Shown: positions 63,657 to 64,000 of the stretch, one piece after another | How positions within the stretch are numbered: the stretch's first letter is position 1 | How the letters are laid out: each line of letters starts with the position of its first letter | Origin: Pyrenophora tritici-repentis | Lineage: Eukaryota > Ascomycota > Dothideomycetes > Pleosporales > Pleosporaceae | Reading direction: 5' to 3' | Assembly (NCBI RefSeq): GCF_003171515.1 | Contig: NC_089394.1 | Coordinates: 1,798,001 to 1,862,000 of the forward strand | DNA length: 64,000 nucleotides | Notes under the pieces: generated by a model | The model's input: the letters and a program-made list of their open reading frames with translations, nothing else | The model's database searches: none | Told to the model about the DNA's origin: nothing | Position numbers and translations under genes: made by a program

Positions 63657-64000
63657 CAGGAAGGCTGCTAGACCTGAAATTTATTTCCTATCTATCCTAG
63701 TGTCGAAATAGATGGTGCTCGGCAACAAAACTGCGTTGTGAAAATCTGCTGCTAAGCATCGACATCACTTACATATACCATCATAGATGGTGCTCGGCTC
63801 TAGAGATTAGATAATGGAAGATGAGACTGCTCACTGTGGTCGCTTACCCAATGTGGTCTGGAATGTGTGCATGTGATAAGAAGGTGAGGTAACCAGAGCT
63901 GGAGTTCACATTCCTTTTCCTTCTGTCATGAAGAAGGCATCCTCATGCGAAACTAGCTAAGCAAGATACTACGTGTGAGTTCCCCAGGTATAGAGCAAGT
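63657..64000. other. Right edge, no gene
   Basis: 3' of the monooxygenase. The 16-mer ATAGATGGTGCTCGGC occurs twice, at 63708 and 63783. No coding frame. Confidence 0.45.

Overview
The window is nuclear DNA of a filamentous ascomycete. Genes carry short GT-AG introns of about 50-140 bp, and the gene set is fungal (split TPI gene, SRP9/21-type SRP protein, U1-70K, FEX-type fluoride channel, Sac7-type RhoGAP, DOT1, Shg1). A decayed oxidoreductase gene, rich in TAG codons, carries the transition pattern expected of repeat-induced point mutation (RIP). The style suggests Dothideomycetes, probably Pleosporales, but no marker seen here proves that.

Left part (1-5.7 kb): an F-box-like gene on the minus strand (about 1.0-2.4 kb), a 361-bp miniature LTR retrotransposon (2884-3244) with perfect 63-bp LTRs and 5-bp target duplication, a small charged protein and a small secreted protein with an obvious TATA box.

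Core part (6-42.4 kb): dense, mostly intact housekeeping genes, often divergent pairs sharing short promoters. In order: SRP9/21, DUF1308 protein, HOT13-like CHY zinc-finger protein, triosephosphate isomerase, mitochondrial ribosomal protein mL43, U1-70K, fluoride exporter FEX, uracil phosphoribosyltransferase, a small membrane protein, a secreted DUF3237 protein, an Asp/Glu racemase, TIM9, a Sac7-like RhoGAP, a GPI-anchored Ser/Thr-rich protein, a cytochrome P450 relic, DOT1, a conserved hypothetical gene, a Shg1-domain protein with an RS tail, a complex I small subunit and a UPF0052/CofD-like protein.

Right part (42.4-64 kb): accessory, decaying and transposon-rich. It reads as a broken terpenoid gene cluster. 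A phytoene-desaturase-like gene has five in-frame TAG codons. Next comes an intact 717-residue chimeric terpene synthase (class I cyclase fused to a prenyltransferase). A linalool dehydratase/isomerase-like gene is cut in two by a 3.4-kb two-gene Tc1/mariner-like element and, 12 bp further on, a 5.3-kb Copia element. Beyond these lie an apparently intact bZIP regulator, an alpha/beta-hydrolase relic and a Baeyer-Villiger-type monooxygenase with one nonsense codon. The Copia element looks very recent (identical LTRs, ATTTG duplication). Its gag and pol lie in one frame separated by a single UGA followed by CUA, the known strong readthrough context.

How the genes would fit together: the terpene synthase would make a C20 or C25 hydrocarbon; the desaturase-like enzyme, the hydratase/isomerase-like enzyme, the monooxygenase and the hydrolase would tailor it, with the bZIP protein as a candidate local regulator. 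With most tailoring genes broken, the pathway is probably dead or reduced to the bare hydrocarbon. Splice sites were placed by eye from reading frame and protein-family expectation.
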